DNA of 35,722 nt from UBA6168 sp964573725 (GCA_964573725.1 CAZNLJ010000045.1:1-35722); one strand, 5' to 3'; shown: positions 26,539 through 34,120, numbered from the stretch's first letter. Numbers and translations: made by a program. Notes: generated from the sequence alone by a model not told the origin.

Positions 26539-27441
26539 TTACTGGGCCTTGACCAAGCGGGAATTCAGCACCTGGACGGGCCGGTAATTCTCATGCAGGC
26601 GATGTTCCATGGCTTCCAATTGTTCGTGGGAGGCCTGGATGTTGGAGGACCAGACGAACCAGTTGACGATTTCCGAGCAGGGCGGGGTGGTCAGCGAGCC
26701 GTCGTAGTACCAGAAATGCGCCTTGTAGTAGTTGTTGTAATCCGCCGGCATCAGTTCGGCCGGATGGAAGACGATGCTGTCGTCGACATGGCTGCCGACG
26801 GAATCGGGCCAGGTGGCCGCCAGGTCCTCGAAGAAAGGATTTTCATCCCCTTCCTCGACGAAGACACCGACGACGGCGAGTTTCCCGTTGTCCGGATTTT
26901 GGTGGACGAAGTGGATTTCCGCCGGGTAGTGCTCGCCGCGGACCGTATGTTCCGATTGGGCGTGGAAGTGGAACTGCAGGAGGTTGTACCGTTGGCCGTT
27001 GAGCGAGATGTAGCTCTTGCTGTTCGGGTCGCTCGGTTGGTCGATGTTGTACTGGATGGTATGGCCGTTGTTCACGATGTTCGTGCCGGTGTTTTTCCAG
27101 TAGAACCGAAGCGAGCGGGATAGACTGCGGGTCGGGGGCGGGATGATGTTGACGGGGGATTGCCGCCGGCCGTCGCAGGCCCAGCCGGTGCAGAGGCCGC
27201 CCCAATGGTCGGGGCCTTCCGGCCCCTCGTATTCCCAGTGGGTGTCGACCCCGTCGCAATCCGTCCGGAGGCTCACCTCCCCGGTCTCGTCATCGATGAC
27301 GTAGGGCGATTCGGCCGCCGGCTCCTCCACGGCGAGGGCAGCGGACAAGTCGTTGTTGTCCGTGGCGCAGGCATGGAAAAGCAAGGCCACGGCTGCAGCG
27401 GGCATCAGCCGGCGCAGGCTCGCCCTGTGAAGTTGGTCCAT
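26539..27441 (-). CDS. Alpha-class carbonic anhydrase, predicted lipoprotein
   Basis: I start at ATG 27441 (MDQLHRASLRRLMPAAA); the frame is open upstream but crosses a hairpin and a -7 promoter box. The protein has 300 residues. It starts with a lipoprotein-like signal (ALLFHAC, Cys25). The catalytic domain opens HWEYEGPEGPDHWGGLC (68-84), then QSPVNI (94-99), the zinc ligands in LLQFHFHAQSEH (His158, His160) and PAEIHFVH (His177), and SLTTPPCSEIVNWFV (249-263). These are the complete alpha-carbonic-anhydrase set, with a Cys pair (about 89 and 255) in the usual disulfide positions. It should convert CO2 to bicarbonate outside the cytoplasm. It is flanked by its own promoter candidate and a clear terminator, so it is a single-gene unit. 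Confidence 0.95.
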   Translation of the reverse strand: MDQLHRASLRRLMPAAAVALLFHACATDNNDLSAALAVEEPAAESPYVIDDETGEVSLRTDCDGVDTHWEYEGPEGPDHWGGLCTGWACDGRRQSPVNIIPPPTRSLSRSLRFYWKNTGTNIVNNGHTIQYNIDQPSDPNSKSYISLNGQRYNLLQFHFHAQSEHTVRGEHYPAEIHFVHQNPDNGKLAVVGVFVEEGDENPFFEDLAATWPDSVGSHVDDSIVFHPAELMPADYNNYYKAHFWYYDGSLTTPPCSEIVNWFVWSSNIQASHEQLEAMEHRLHENYRPVQVLNSRLVKAQ

Positions 27442-27471
27442 GGTAAAATATTGATAAGGTGAAAAAATAAC

Positions 27472-27491
27472 CGGGCGAAATGATTCGCCCG
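27472..27491 (-). promoter_or_regulatory. Hairpin in the carbonic anhydrase leader
   Basis: An 8-bp perfect stem (CGGGCGAA/TTCGCCCG) with a 4-base loop lies at 27472-27491, between the -7 box and the start codon at 27441. It would form at the very 5' end of the mRNA, where it could stabilise the message, or serve as an operator in DNA form. Confidence 0.45.
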
Positions 27492-27501
27492 AAACAGGAA
27501 C

Positions 27502-27509
27502 CAAAAGTA
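27502..27509 (-). promoter_or_regulatory. Candidate -7 element (TACTTTTG) for carbonic anhydrase
   Basis: On the minus strand TACTTTTG matches the Bacteroidota TAnnTTTG consensus and lies 60 bases before the chosen start at 27441. No clear -33 TTTG is present. Confidence 0.42.
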
Positions 27510-27589
27510 CGTCGATTTTTAGAAAGGAAGCCGGTTCGGACTTCGGTCGGGGGGGTATTTTTCTTGTATTTGAAATACTTGGGTTGTTG

Positions 27590-27730
27590 TCAATGCGTAA
27601 TTCACCTGTTTTCAACGGGGAATATGGGGGTAGATAGGGTGATGCAGGAGTTACGGGCAAGGGTTTCGAATTGGGGGGGGGACAGAAAATACCGATTAAA
27701 TACTGGAATAAGATACCGGTTTCTTTTTAA
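27590..27730 (+). repeat. Leader repeat, copy 1 (upstream of first FISUMP gene)
   Basis: This non-coding segment shares blocks in the same order with 30550-30690: GTTTTC followed by AACGGGG or similar, AGATAGGGTGA, CAAGGGTTTCGAAT, GAAAATACCGATTAAA and GATACCGGTTT. The two copies are diverged and have indels. Each lies about 500 bases before a FISUMP gene, so they probably duplicated together with those genes. Confidence 0.6.
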
Positions 27731-28288
27731 ATATTTCAACAATTTGATAGTCAAAAAAATAAATTTTTCTTTCTTTGTAAGAACGGAAGGAGCGCCAAAT
27801 CAGGCAGGTCGAATCCTGCCGATCATGGGAAAGCTGGTCGCCGTGGCTCGGGTCTTTTGCCTTTCGGCAGTCGGATTTAAAGCCGGAGCAGCGGCTGTAT
27901 GCTGATTCCTGTCCAACCGAATAAGCTGAATTTGGGGGTAATCATGCGGAGGCCATTTTGTTACAGGGAATCAAATGTCATTTGATGCTACCAGCAGGTA
28001 ATGGGAAGCGGAAAAAATAAAAAAAACAGTCAAATTACAGTAGCGGGCCCCACGCGGTGGGAATTATGCAGGCCGGTACTCCGGGGTATGGGATACATGC
28101 GGAAAAAGAATTCGATGCCGGTACGGATGGTCATCACCGATTATCTCGCCTTTGAAAAGGCTGTCCGCAACACCGGCGATTTTGGCTGTGTACCGGGAAT
28201 CCTGGTCGACGGGCCCTGGTCGACGTCGGTCACACCGGGAAAATAAAGCGAGCGTTTTATCACAATAAATACCATAACACCGAAGGAG
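27731..28288. other. AT-richer intergenic region before the first FISUMP gene
   Basis: These 558 bases contain no recognisable gene. A short plus-strand open frame (28001-28246) has no family features. The A/T content is higher than in flanking genes, especially near 27720-27780 and 28010-28035. The FISUMP gene start at 28289 is preceded immediately by GAAGGAG. Confidence 0.35.
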
Positions 28289-29500
28289 ATGAGAAATACA
28301 AACAAAGCAAGCCATTCACCTGCCTGTGTACAAGCGCGGGCTATCCAGGCTATCCTTCATACCGTAGTTCTCCTCACCCTGTTGCTGCCTGTGCAGCTGA
28401 GGAGCCAGACTGAGCCTTCCGCCCTGCTGGATTTGCAGAGTACCGACAAGGGCTTCTTGCTGCCGCGGATGACGGAGGCGCAGCGGGACGAGATAACGGG
28501 CCCGGCGACGGGATTGATGATTTTCAACACCACATCCGTTTGTCTGGAAATCAATTTCGGCAATTCCTCCGCACCGCAATGGCAGGCTGTCAATTGCTTC
28601 GCCGGTACCATCGGTTTACTGGACTGTGCCAATGCGGCGCTTAGCGGCACGCTCACGGCGGGTTCCGTTGCAAGCGGGGTGAGCGTCAGCGTCCCCTACA
28701 CAAGCGGCAACGGCGGTCCGTACGGCGGACAGACAGTCCCTTCGACCGGGGTGACGGGGCTGACGGCGACCTTGGCGGCGGGGAATTTCGCATCGGGCGC
28801 CGACAGCCTGACCTATACCATCAGCGGGACACCGGACAGGACGGGCACGGCTGCTTTCGCCCTGAACATCGGCGGACAGGCCTGTTCGCTGGAGTTTACG
28901 GTGGGGAGCGGATGTTGGGCGAATGTGAACGCTACGGACAAGCTGTATTTCCAATGTCATAATTTAGCATCCGCGAACCCTTCGGCCGATCCTTTCACCC
29001 CGAGCTGGGAAATCAACGGCGGCTACTGGCAGTGGGGCCGAATCCAGATGGAGGGACCGGGCCCTTCGGGCCCTGGTGCCGGGGAGGCCAACGAGGGCGC
29101 TATCACCGGCTGGAACACCACCATTGCCCCCAGCGGTTCCTGGTCTAATGGCACGAAGACGGCAACCGATCCCTGCCCTCCAGGTTTCCGTATACCGACC
29201 CAGGCGCAGTGGGCAGGAGTGCTTGCCAATAACACGCAAAGCATCGTCGGGAGCTGGTATGAAAGTGCCACCAATTACAGCAGCGGGCGTTTCTTCGGGC
29301 CTAACCTGATGCTTCCGGCGGCCGGGTACCGTAACAACTACGACGGGACCGTGTTCAACCGCGGCTACGGCGGCATCTTTTGGAGCAGTACGGAGTTCGG
29401 CAGCATCTACGCCTGGACTCTGGACTTCTACAGCGGCAATGCCAACACGTACGGCAACTACCGCACGTACGGCTTCTCCGTCCGCTGCGCCGCAGAATGA
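28289..29500 (+). CDS. FISUMP-domain surface protein with hypervariable C-terminus (putative DGR target 1)
   Basis: A 403-residue protein. Residues about 20-40 are a signal peptide (ending LRSQ). Residues 43-90 hold the common Bacteroidota cap segment SALLDLQSTDKGFLLPRMT ... GLMIFNTTSVCLEINF. Residues about 110-205 form an Ig-like repeat (VSVPYTSGNGGPYGGQTV, STGVTGLTATLAAGNFASG, FALNIGGQACSLEF). Residues about 209-403 are a FISUMP domain: FTPSWEINGGYWQWG, DPCPPGFRIPTQAQWAGVL, SSGRFFGPNLMLPAAGYR and the closing GFSVRC. FISUMP domains belong, by inference, to the same C-type-lectin/sulfatase-modifying-factor-like class as DGR-diversified proteins. Residues 347-390 are the hypervariable stretch. 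No T9SS sorting tail is seen. It probably acts as a surface or secreted binding protein; the ligand is unknown. Confidence 0.88.
   Translation: MRNTNKASHSPACVQARAIQAILHTVVLLTLLLPVQLRSQTEPSALLDLQSTDKGFLLPRMTEAQRDEITGPATGLMIFNTTSVCLEINFGNSSAPQWQAVNCFAGTIGLLDCANAALSGTLTAGSVASGVSVSVPYTSGNGGPYGGQTVPSTGVTGLTATLAAGNFASGADSLTYTISGTPDRTGTAAFALNIGGQACSLEFTVGSGCWANVNATDKLYFQCHNLASANPSADPFTPSWEINGGYWQWGRIQMEGPGPSGPGAGEANEGAITGWNTTIAPSGSWSNGTKTATDPCPPGFRIPTQAQWAGVLANNTQSIVGSWYESATNYSSGRFFGPNLMLPAAGYRNNYDGTVFNRGYGGIFWSSTEFGSIYAWTLDFYSGNANTYGNYRTYGFSVRCAAE
29327..29456 (+). other. Putative DGR variable region VR1
   Basis: Compared with 33947-34076 this 130-bp segment has 30 substitutions: 19 at codon position 1, 10 at position 2 and one at position 3. 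Variable codons are mainly NNC (AAC, TAC, GAC, GGC, AGC, ATC, TTC, GTC, CTC). One is GTG versus TTG, which fits an ATG in a template. A is present in at least one copy at 23 of the 30 sites. This agrees with adenine-specific mutagenesis from a template repeat. The template itself was not found in the window. Confidence 0.8.
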
Positions 29501-29592
29501 TTCGACAATTCGACAATTTGACTATTTAGTTTTCTTGATTCTGAGGGCTGGATGGTGGGTCGTGATACCGGGCTGTCACCCGGGAAGCCCAG

Positions 29593-29609
29593 CGACCGCG
29601 AAGCGGTCG
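29593..29609 (+). other. Hairpin downstream of VR1 (GAA loop)
   Basis: A perfect 7-bp stem (CGACCGC/GCGGTCG) closes a GAA loop, followed by AAAATTTT. A second, weaker stem (CCGGG/CCCGG) precedes it near 29568-29583. DGR target genes often carry a short hairpin/cruciform with a GA-rich loop after the variable region, needed for efficient retrohoming. A transcription terminator is the alternative reading. Confidence 0.6.
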
Positions 29610-29880
29610 AAAATTTTACTGAAATGGGCATCCGGGAGATTTTGGTACTTGAAGTCGATCGCATGATCCGATACACAAAGGAGGCTTGTTTTGGGCGGTG
29701 CGGGTAAACCTGGGAAAGGGGATGAGGGGATGATGCGCATCAGGCGATATTCGACTGTGCGAACGGGCAGCCAATGGGACGGCATGTGTGGAGGTTTATT
29801 GGCTTGTGGTGCAAGGGGTATTGGCGTGTCAGGGGAATATTGCGTGCGCGGGGATAGTTGCGTGCGCGGGTATTTTTTTG

Positions 29881-30208
29881 TGTGGACTTACTCACCCCAC
29901 CAGACAGTGAGAAATTTTAAACAGCCAATTTTAGTAATTTTTCCCAATAAGCTTCCCACGGTGATAGTCCATTCAATGCGGAAGGGATTCGCCTTGTGTT
30001 TTACCATCCTTCTATATATTTAAAAACCAACGAGTTGAGGGATTTCGCCTCAATGTTGCCAAGCTATCCAACTCCTCGGTTTTTATCGTTTTGAAGAAGG
30101 ATTCTGCCACGGCGTTATTCCAGCAATTTCCTTTTCTCGACATGCGCTGGATGATAACGTAATGAGCCAGACGTGCTCTGAAAGCTTCACCGGCGTATTG
30201 TAAACCCA
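29881..30208 (-). mobile_element. IS3-family insertion sequence remnant
   Basis: The element keeps the 3' part of an IS3-type orfB and, beyond its stop, a terminus starting TGTGGACTTACTCACCCC at 29881, which fits the TG...CA ends of the IS3 family. The other end and the first part of the transposase are missing; the homology stops near 30208 and gives way to the cytosine-rich minisatellite. The remnant is immobile. Confidence 0.7.
29918..30208 (-). pseudogene. IS3-family transposase OrfB fragment (truncated, frameshifted, nonsense codon)
   Basis: The minus strand encodes GLQYAGEAFRARLAHYVI, then MSRKGNCWNNAVAESFFKTI and KTEELDSL, a typical IS3 OrfB segment that includes the catalytic Glu of AESFF. 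The usual Asp of CWDN is Asn. After DSL the homology moves to another frame (SLVFKYIEGW, then NTRRIPSALNGLSPWEAYW) and contains an in-frame TAA where Tyr is normal (GW-Tyr-NTRR). The reading ends at a stop at 29918-29920. The N-terminal half with the first catalytic Asp residues is absent. This is an old, non-functional copy. Confidence 0.85.
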
Positions 30209-30245
30209 GTCCAATCCCTACCCCAGCCCAATACCCCCCGAATTC

Positions 30246-30512
30246 CCCCAACCCCATCCCAGTCCATCCTTCAAATCATATGGAAATCCCAGTTCAAAAA
30301 CCACCCCCAACCCCATCCCAGTCCATCCTTCAAATCATATGGAAATCCCAGTTCAAAANNNNNNNNNNNNNNNNNNNNNNNNNNNNNNNNNNNNNNNNNN
30401 NNNNNNNNNNNNNNNNNNNNNNNNNNNNNNNNNNNNNNNNNNNNNNNNNNNNNNNNNNACCCCCAATCCCCCCAGCCCCATCCCAGTCCATCCTTCAAAT
30501 CATATGGAAATC
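30246..30512 (+). repeat. 59-bp minisatellite, interrupted by a scaffold gap
   Basis: The clearest unit is 30282-30340 (59 bp, starting GGAAATCCCAGTTCAAAAA and ending CAAATCATAT). A partial unit precedes it, another begins at 30341 and enters the gap, and a variant unit reappears after the gap at 30459-30512. The unit length is not a multiple of three, and one strand is very C-rich (CCACCCCCAACCCCATCCCAG). The true copy number is unknown because of the gap. A related copy in inverse orientation closes the window at 35687-35722. Confidence 0.85.
30359..30458. other. Assembly gap (100 N) inside the minisatellite
   Basis: Exactly 100 N placed within the tandem array, most likely because the assembler could not resolve the repeat number. 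Genes could be hidden here. Confidence 0.98.
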
Positions 30513-30720
30513 CGGGTCCGGAGAGAAACACCCCCCCTTCCAGACGCTTGTTTTCGACGCGGTGGCCGGACGGGAACAGATAGGGTGAGCAAGGGTTTCG
30601 AATGGGGGATTGACCGGTTACCGGCCCGAAAATACCGATTAAAGGCTGGAAACGACGGGATACCGGTTTGTCTGAATTTTGAAAATATTGGGTAATCAAG
30701 CGGATAATATTTGTATTTTT
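30513..30720 (+). repeat. Leader repeat, copy 2 (upstream of second FISUMP gene)
   Basis: Directly after the minisatellite this segment shares ordered blocks with 27590-27730 (AGATAGGGTGA, CAAGGGTTTCGAAT, GAAAATACCGATTAAA, GATACCGGTTT). Its first part (CCCCCCCTTCCAGAC, then GTTTTC, then GTGGCCG) also recurs in inverse orientation near the window end. No gene is seen in it. Confidence 0.6.
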
Positions 30721-31163
30721 AACCGGCCATGTTGTGGTCGTTTTGAACGGCCCGATCCAGCCGATTGCGGGAAAATCTTCGCAGGATGTCCGGTCTTGTT
30801 CCTGGCGCTGACGAGATTCGAAGCCGAAACGTCAGCCATCCTGATTCCTTCCCTTCGGATTGAGTTTCCAAAGCGGCCTGCCGGTCAAGCTCGGAGCTGG
30901 TGTTTCCGAATTGGGAACCCATCGGTCATTTCCAGAAACCGTTCCATGGAGAAGGTAACCGACCATCGGCGGTTGACCGGGGCGGGTACGGATGGGAGCC
31001 GGCGTTTTGCGGAATAAACCGGTACAGGACCGGATCCCGGTAATCCGGGAGCTGTCGTGCAGGCAGGTCTCCACCAGGAGGTGGCACATTTTGACCAGCT
31101 GGTTGATATCGGCCTGCCGCGCAGCTGAATCTTGTTGCATGCTAACCCTTAAAAAAAAGAGCC
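30721..31163. other. Intergenic region before the second FISUMP gene
   Basis: These 443 bases contain no recognisable gene. On the minus strand an open frame 31140-30832 (102 residues) starts MQQDSAARQADINQLVKM and reads helix-like for about 35 residues before turning Pro/Arg-rich; I do not recognise it. An A-rich run (AAAAAAAAGAG) lies just before the FISUMP start at 31164 and may serve as a translation-initiation region. Confidence 0.35.
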
Positions 31164-34120
31164 ATGTCTCAAAAAGACCATTATCCACGTATCGGGTACC
31201 GCGATAGGGAATACCGAACAGGTGGATATTTTTTTGCCGTCGGAATGAAATTGCCGGTAGGTATCCTGAACATGAAATCAGGATGGCTTCCAAACATAGG
31301 CAGGTTCAAATCGACCTGTCGTTCCTTGGTGCAAGGGGACAAATATGTATGCGGAAAGAAATACAGCTGGTGCAGGACTTTGATGACATGGGGAATGCTA
31401 TGGTCCCTGTCCATTTGGCAACCCATATCGGCACAAACGGTAATCGGGGGTGTTGTACCGGATTCCTCCGCAATCCTGGATATCCAGAGCGATGCCAAAG
31501 GGGTCTTGCTGCCCAGGCTGACCACCGCCCAGCGGGACGCGATAGAGAATCCGGCGACCGGACTGATGATCTTCAACGTCGGTTCGCTTTGCCTGGAAAT
31601 CAATTTTGGGACTCCTTCGGAACCCATTTGGTGGGCATACAGTTGCCGGGGCGCTGTCGGTACTTTGAATTGTTCCGGAGTTTCGCCCAGTGAAGCCTTG
31701 GTTACAGGAATTGCCGCATCGAGTATCCTGAAGGTCCCCTACACGGGTGGAAACGGCGGCCCGCACGGCGGACAGACAATCTCCTCGACCGGGGTGACGG
31801 GGCTGACGGCGACCTTGGCGGCAGGGAATTTCGCATCGGGTGCCGACAGCCTGACCTATACCCTCAGCGGAACCCCATCCGGGGCGGGCACGGCGAGTTT
31901 TGCGCTGAATATCGGGGGACAGGCTTGTACGCTGTCCCTTCCCGTGGAAGCCGGGGTCATCACATCCCTGGACTGTGCCAATGCCGTCCTGTCGGATTCC
32001 CTGTTCGCCGGCCAGGTTGCGAATGGCCTGCATGTAAAGGTCCCCTACACGGGCGGCAACGGCGGTCCGCATCCGGGACAAACGGTCGCCTCGACCGGGG
32101 TGACGGGGCTGACGGCGACCTTGGCGGCAGGGAATTTCGCATCNNNNNNNNNNNNNNNNNNNNNNNNNNNNNNNNNNNNNNNNNNNNNNNNNNNNNNNNN
32201 NNNNNNNNNNNNNNNNNNNNNNNNNNNNNNNNNNNNNNNNNNNCCGTCCTGTCGGATTCCCTGTTCGCCGGCCAGGTTGCGAATGGCCTGCATGTAAAAG
32301 TCCCCTACACCGGCGGCGATGGCGGTCCGCATCCGGGACAGACGGTGAGCTCCACCGGGGTGACGGGGCTGACGGCGACCTTGGCGGCAGGGAATTTCGC
32401 ATCCGGGGCCGATAGCTTGACCTACACCCTCAGCGGGATACCATTCGGGGCGGGCACGGCGAGTTTCGCGCTGAATATCGGCGGACAGGCTTGTACGCTG
32501 GCATTGCCGGTGCAGAGCGGCACATCCGGCGGCTCGGCGACGGGCTGTTGGGCGAAGGTGAGTGCTTCGGATACGCTGTTTTTCCAATGCCACAACCTGG
32601 CATCCGCGAACACCAGCGCCGATCCGTTCACTCCGAGCTGGGAGATAAACGGCGGCTATTGGCAGTGGGGCCGGAAAGGGCCGGATTCCACGCAATGGTT
32701 GAATACAAATACATCAAACTTTGCCCATGGACCCACGGGCTCCGGTGCGGCGGAGGCCAACAGCGATGCGATCGGCGGCTGGAGTTCGGGCGATGCCCCC
32801 AACGGTTCCTGGTCGGATGCCACGAAGACGGCGGACGACCCCTGTCCGACAGGCTTCCGCGTTCCGGCTAGGGCGCAATGGGACGCAGTGCTCGCCCACA
32901 ATACCCAAAGCATCGTCGGGACCTGGAGCTCCGGTGCCACCAACTACAGCAGCGGGCGTTTCTTCGGGCCGAACCTGATGCTTCCGGCGGCCGGGTACCG
33001 CAACATCGGAGACGGGACCTTGTTCAGCCGGGGCAGCTCCAATTTCTATTGGAGCAGTACGTCATCCGGCTCCCAAAACGCCTGGTACCTGGGCTCCCTC
33101 GGCGGCAATGCCAATACGACCACCAACCGCCGCAGTCACGGTTTCTCCCTCCGCTGCGCAGCCATACCTGCCGTAGGTTCCATCGCTTCCCTGAACTGCG
33201 CCAACGCCGTCCAGAACGGAATCCTGACGGCGGATTCCGTTGCGACGGGGGTCAGTGTGTCGGTTCCCTATACGGGTGGAAATGGCGGACCACATCCGGG
33301 ACAGACGGCACCCTCGACCGGGGTGACGGGGCTGACGGCCTCACTGACGGCAGGTGATTTTGCATCCGGGTCTGGCAGCCTGACCTATACCATCAGCGGG
33401 ACGCCGGATGTGGGGGGCACGGCGAATTTCGCCTTGAACATTGGCGGACAGGCTTGTACGCTGGCATTGACGGTGGAGAACAGTTCGGTTTCAGCTTGTT
33501 GGGCGAAGGTGAGCGCTTCGGAAACGCTGTTTTTCCAATGCCACAACCTGGCATCCGCAAACACCAGCGCCGATCCGTTCACCCCGAGCTGGGAAATCAA
33601 CGGCGGCTATTGGCAGTGGGGCCGGAAAGGGCCGGATTCCACGCAATGGTTGAATACGAACACGCCGAATTTCGCACACGGACCGACGAATCTCACTTCC
33701 CTGGAGGCCAACAGCGGCGCAATCAGCGGCTGGAGTTCGAGCGTTGCCCCCACCGGTTCCTGGTCGGATGGCTTAAAGACGGCGAACGATCCCTGCCCTC
33801 CAGGTTTCCGTATACCGACCCAGGCGCAGTGGGCAGGAGTGCTTGCCAATAACACGCAAAGCATCGTCGGGAGCTGGTATGAAAGTGCCACCAATTACAG
33901 CAGCGGGCGTTTCTTCGGGCCTAACCTGATGCTTCCGGCGGCCGGGCTCCGTAACGACGGCGACGGGACCTTGTTCTACCGCGGCTACTACGGCTACTAT
34001 TGGAGCAGTACGGAGAACGGCGGCGTCAACGCCTGGGACCTGATCTTCGACAGCGGCGATGCCGGCACGGGCAGCTACTACCGCACGTACGGCTTCTCCG
34101 TCCGCTGCGCCGCAGAATAA
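31164..34120 (+). CDS. Large FISUMP-domain surface protein with two FISUMP cassettes (putative DGR target 2), broken by a gap
   Basis: The start is uncertain: ATG 31164 follows an A-rich region, while later Met codons (31272, 31383) lie closer to the signal-peptide core ending PISAQ. The N-terminal cap (SAILDIQSDAKGVLLPRLT ... FNVGSLCLEINFG) matches the first FISUMP gene. Ig-like repeats of about 95 residues follow (near 31660, 31966 and after the gap at 32244), marked VPYTGGNGGPHPGQTV and STGVTGLTATLAAGNFASG. The first FISUMP cassette spans about 32540-33165, then another Ig-like repeat (33172-33477), then a terminal FISUMP cassette (33490-34120) ending GFSVRCAAE. The frames before and after the 100 N differ only because the gap length is arbitrary. 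The repeat number is therefore unknown. Predicted to be a surface-exposed binding protein. Confidence 0.82.
32144..32243. other. Assembly gap (100 N) inside the Ig-like repeats
   Basis: The sequences at 31987-32143 and 32244-32402 are almost the same repeat unit, so the gap probably marks a collapsed or unresolved tandem array within the FISUMP gene. Confidence 0.98.
32996..33125 (+). other. Internal FISUMP variable-region-like segment
   Basis: This segment aligns codon for codon, without indels, with VR1 and VR2, and differs at the same residues. It also has third-position differences from the other copies (for example CGC for CGT, GGA for GGC, AAT for AAC), which VR1 and VR2 almost lack. 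It is followed by more coding sequence and not by the conserved 3' flank with the hairpin. It looks like an older copy no longer under the same diversification. Confidence 0.55.
33947..34076 (+). other. Putative DGR variable region VR2
   Basis: This is the partner of VR1. Examples of paired codons (copy A/copy B) are TAC/CTC, AAC/GAC, TAC/GGC, GTG/TTG, AAC/TAC, GGC/TAC, ATC/TAC, TTC/AAC and AAC/GGC. The invariant framework around them (GDG, WSST, AW, RTYGFSVRC in protein terms) is unchanged at the nucleotide level. The protein positions would form the exposed face of a lectin-like fold, by analogy with known DGR proteins. Confidence 0.8.

Larger units (their letters stand above)
29167..29617 (+). 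repeat. Long direct repeat, copy A (partner 33787-34237)
   Basis: This block aligns without indels at a constant offset of 4620. Bases 29167-29326 are identical to the partner, 29327-29456 carry 30 substitutions, 29457-29498 are identical, and 29499-29617 carry five substitutions. Upstream of 29167 the two genes are clearly more diverged. The contrast isolates the variable region as a separate process. Confidence 0.95.

Noticed and set aside
29625..29708. Short frame MGIREILVLEVDRM as a DGR accessory protein
   Set aside because: It encodes only 27 residues and shows none of the features expected of an accessory variability protein.
30246..30512. CRISPR array
   Set aside because: The 59-bp units are contiguous tandem copies without unique spacers, and there are no cas genes.
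30832..31140. Possible small minus-strand gene starting MQQDSAARQADINQLVKM
   Set aside because: Only the first 35 residues look protein-like; the rest is Pro/Arg-rich and no family is recognised. It is mentioned under the intergenic entry only.
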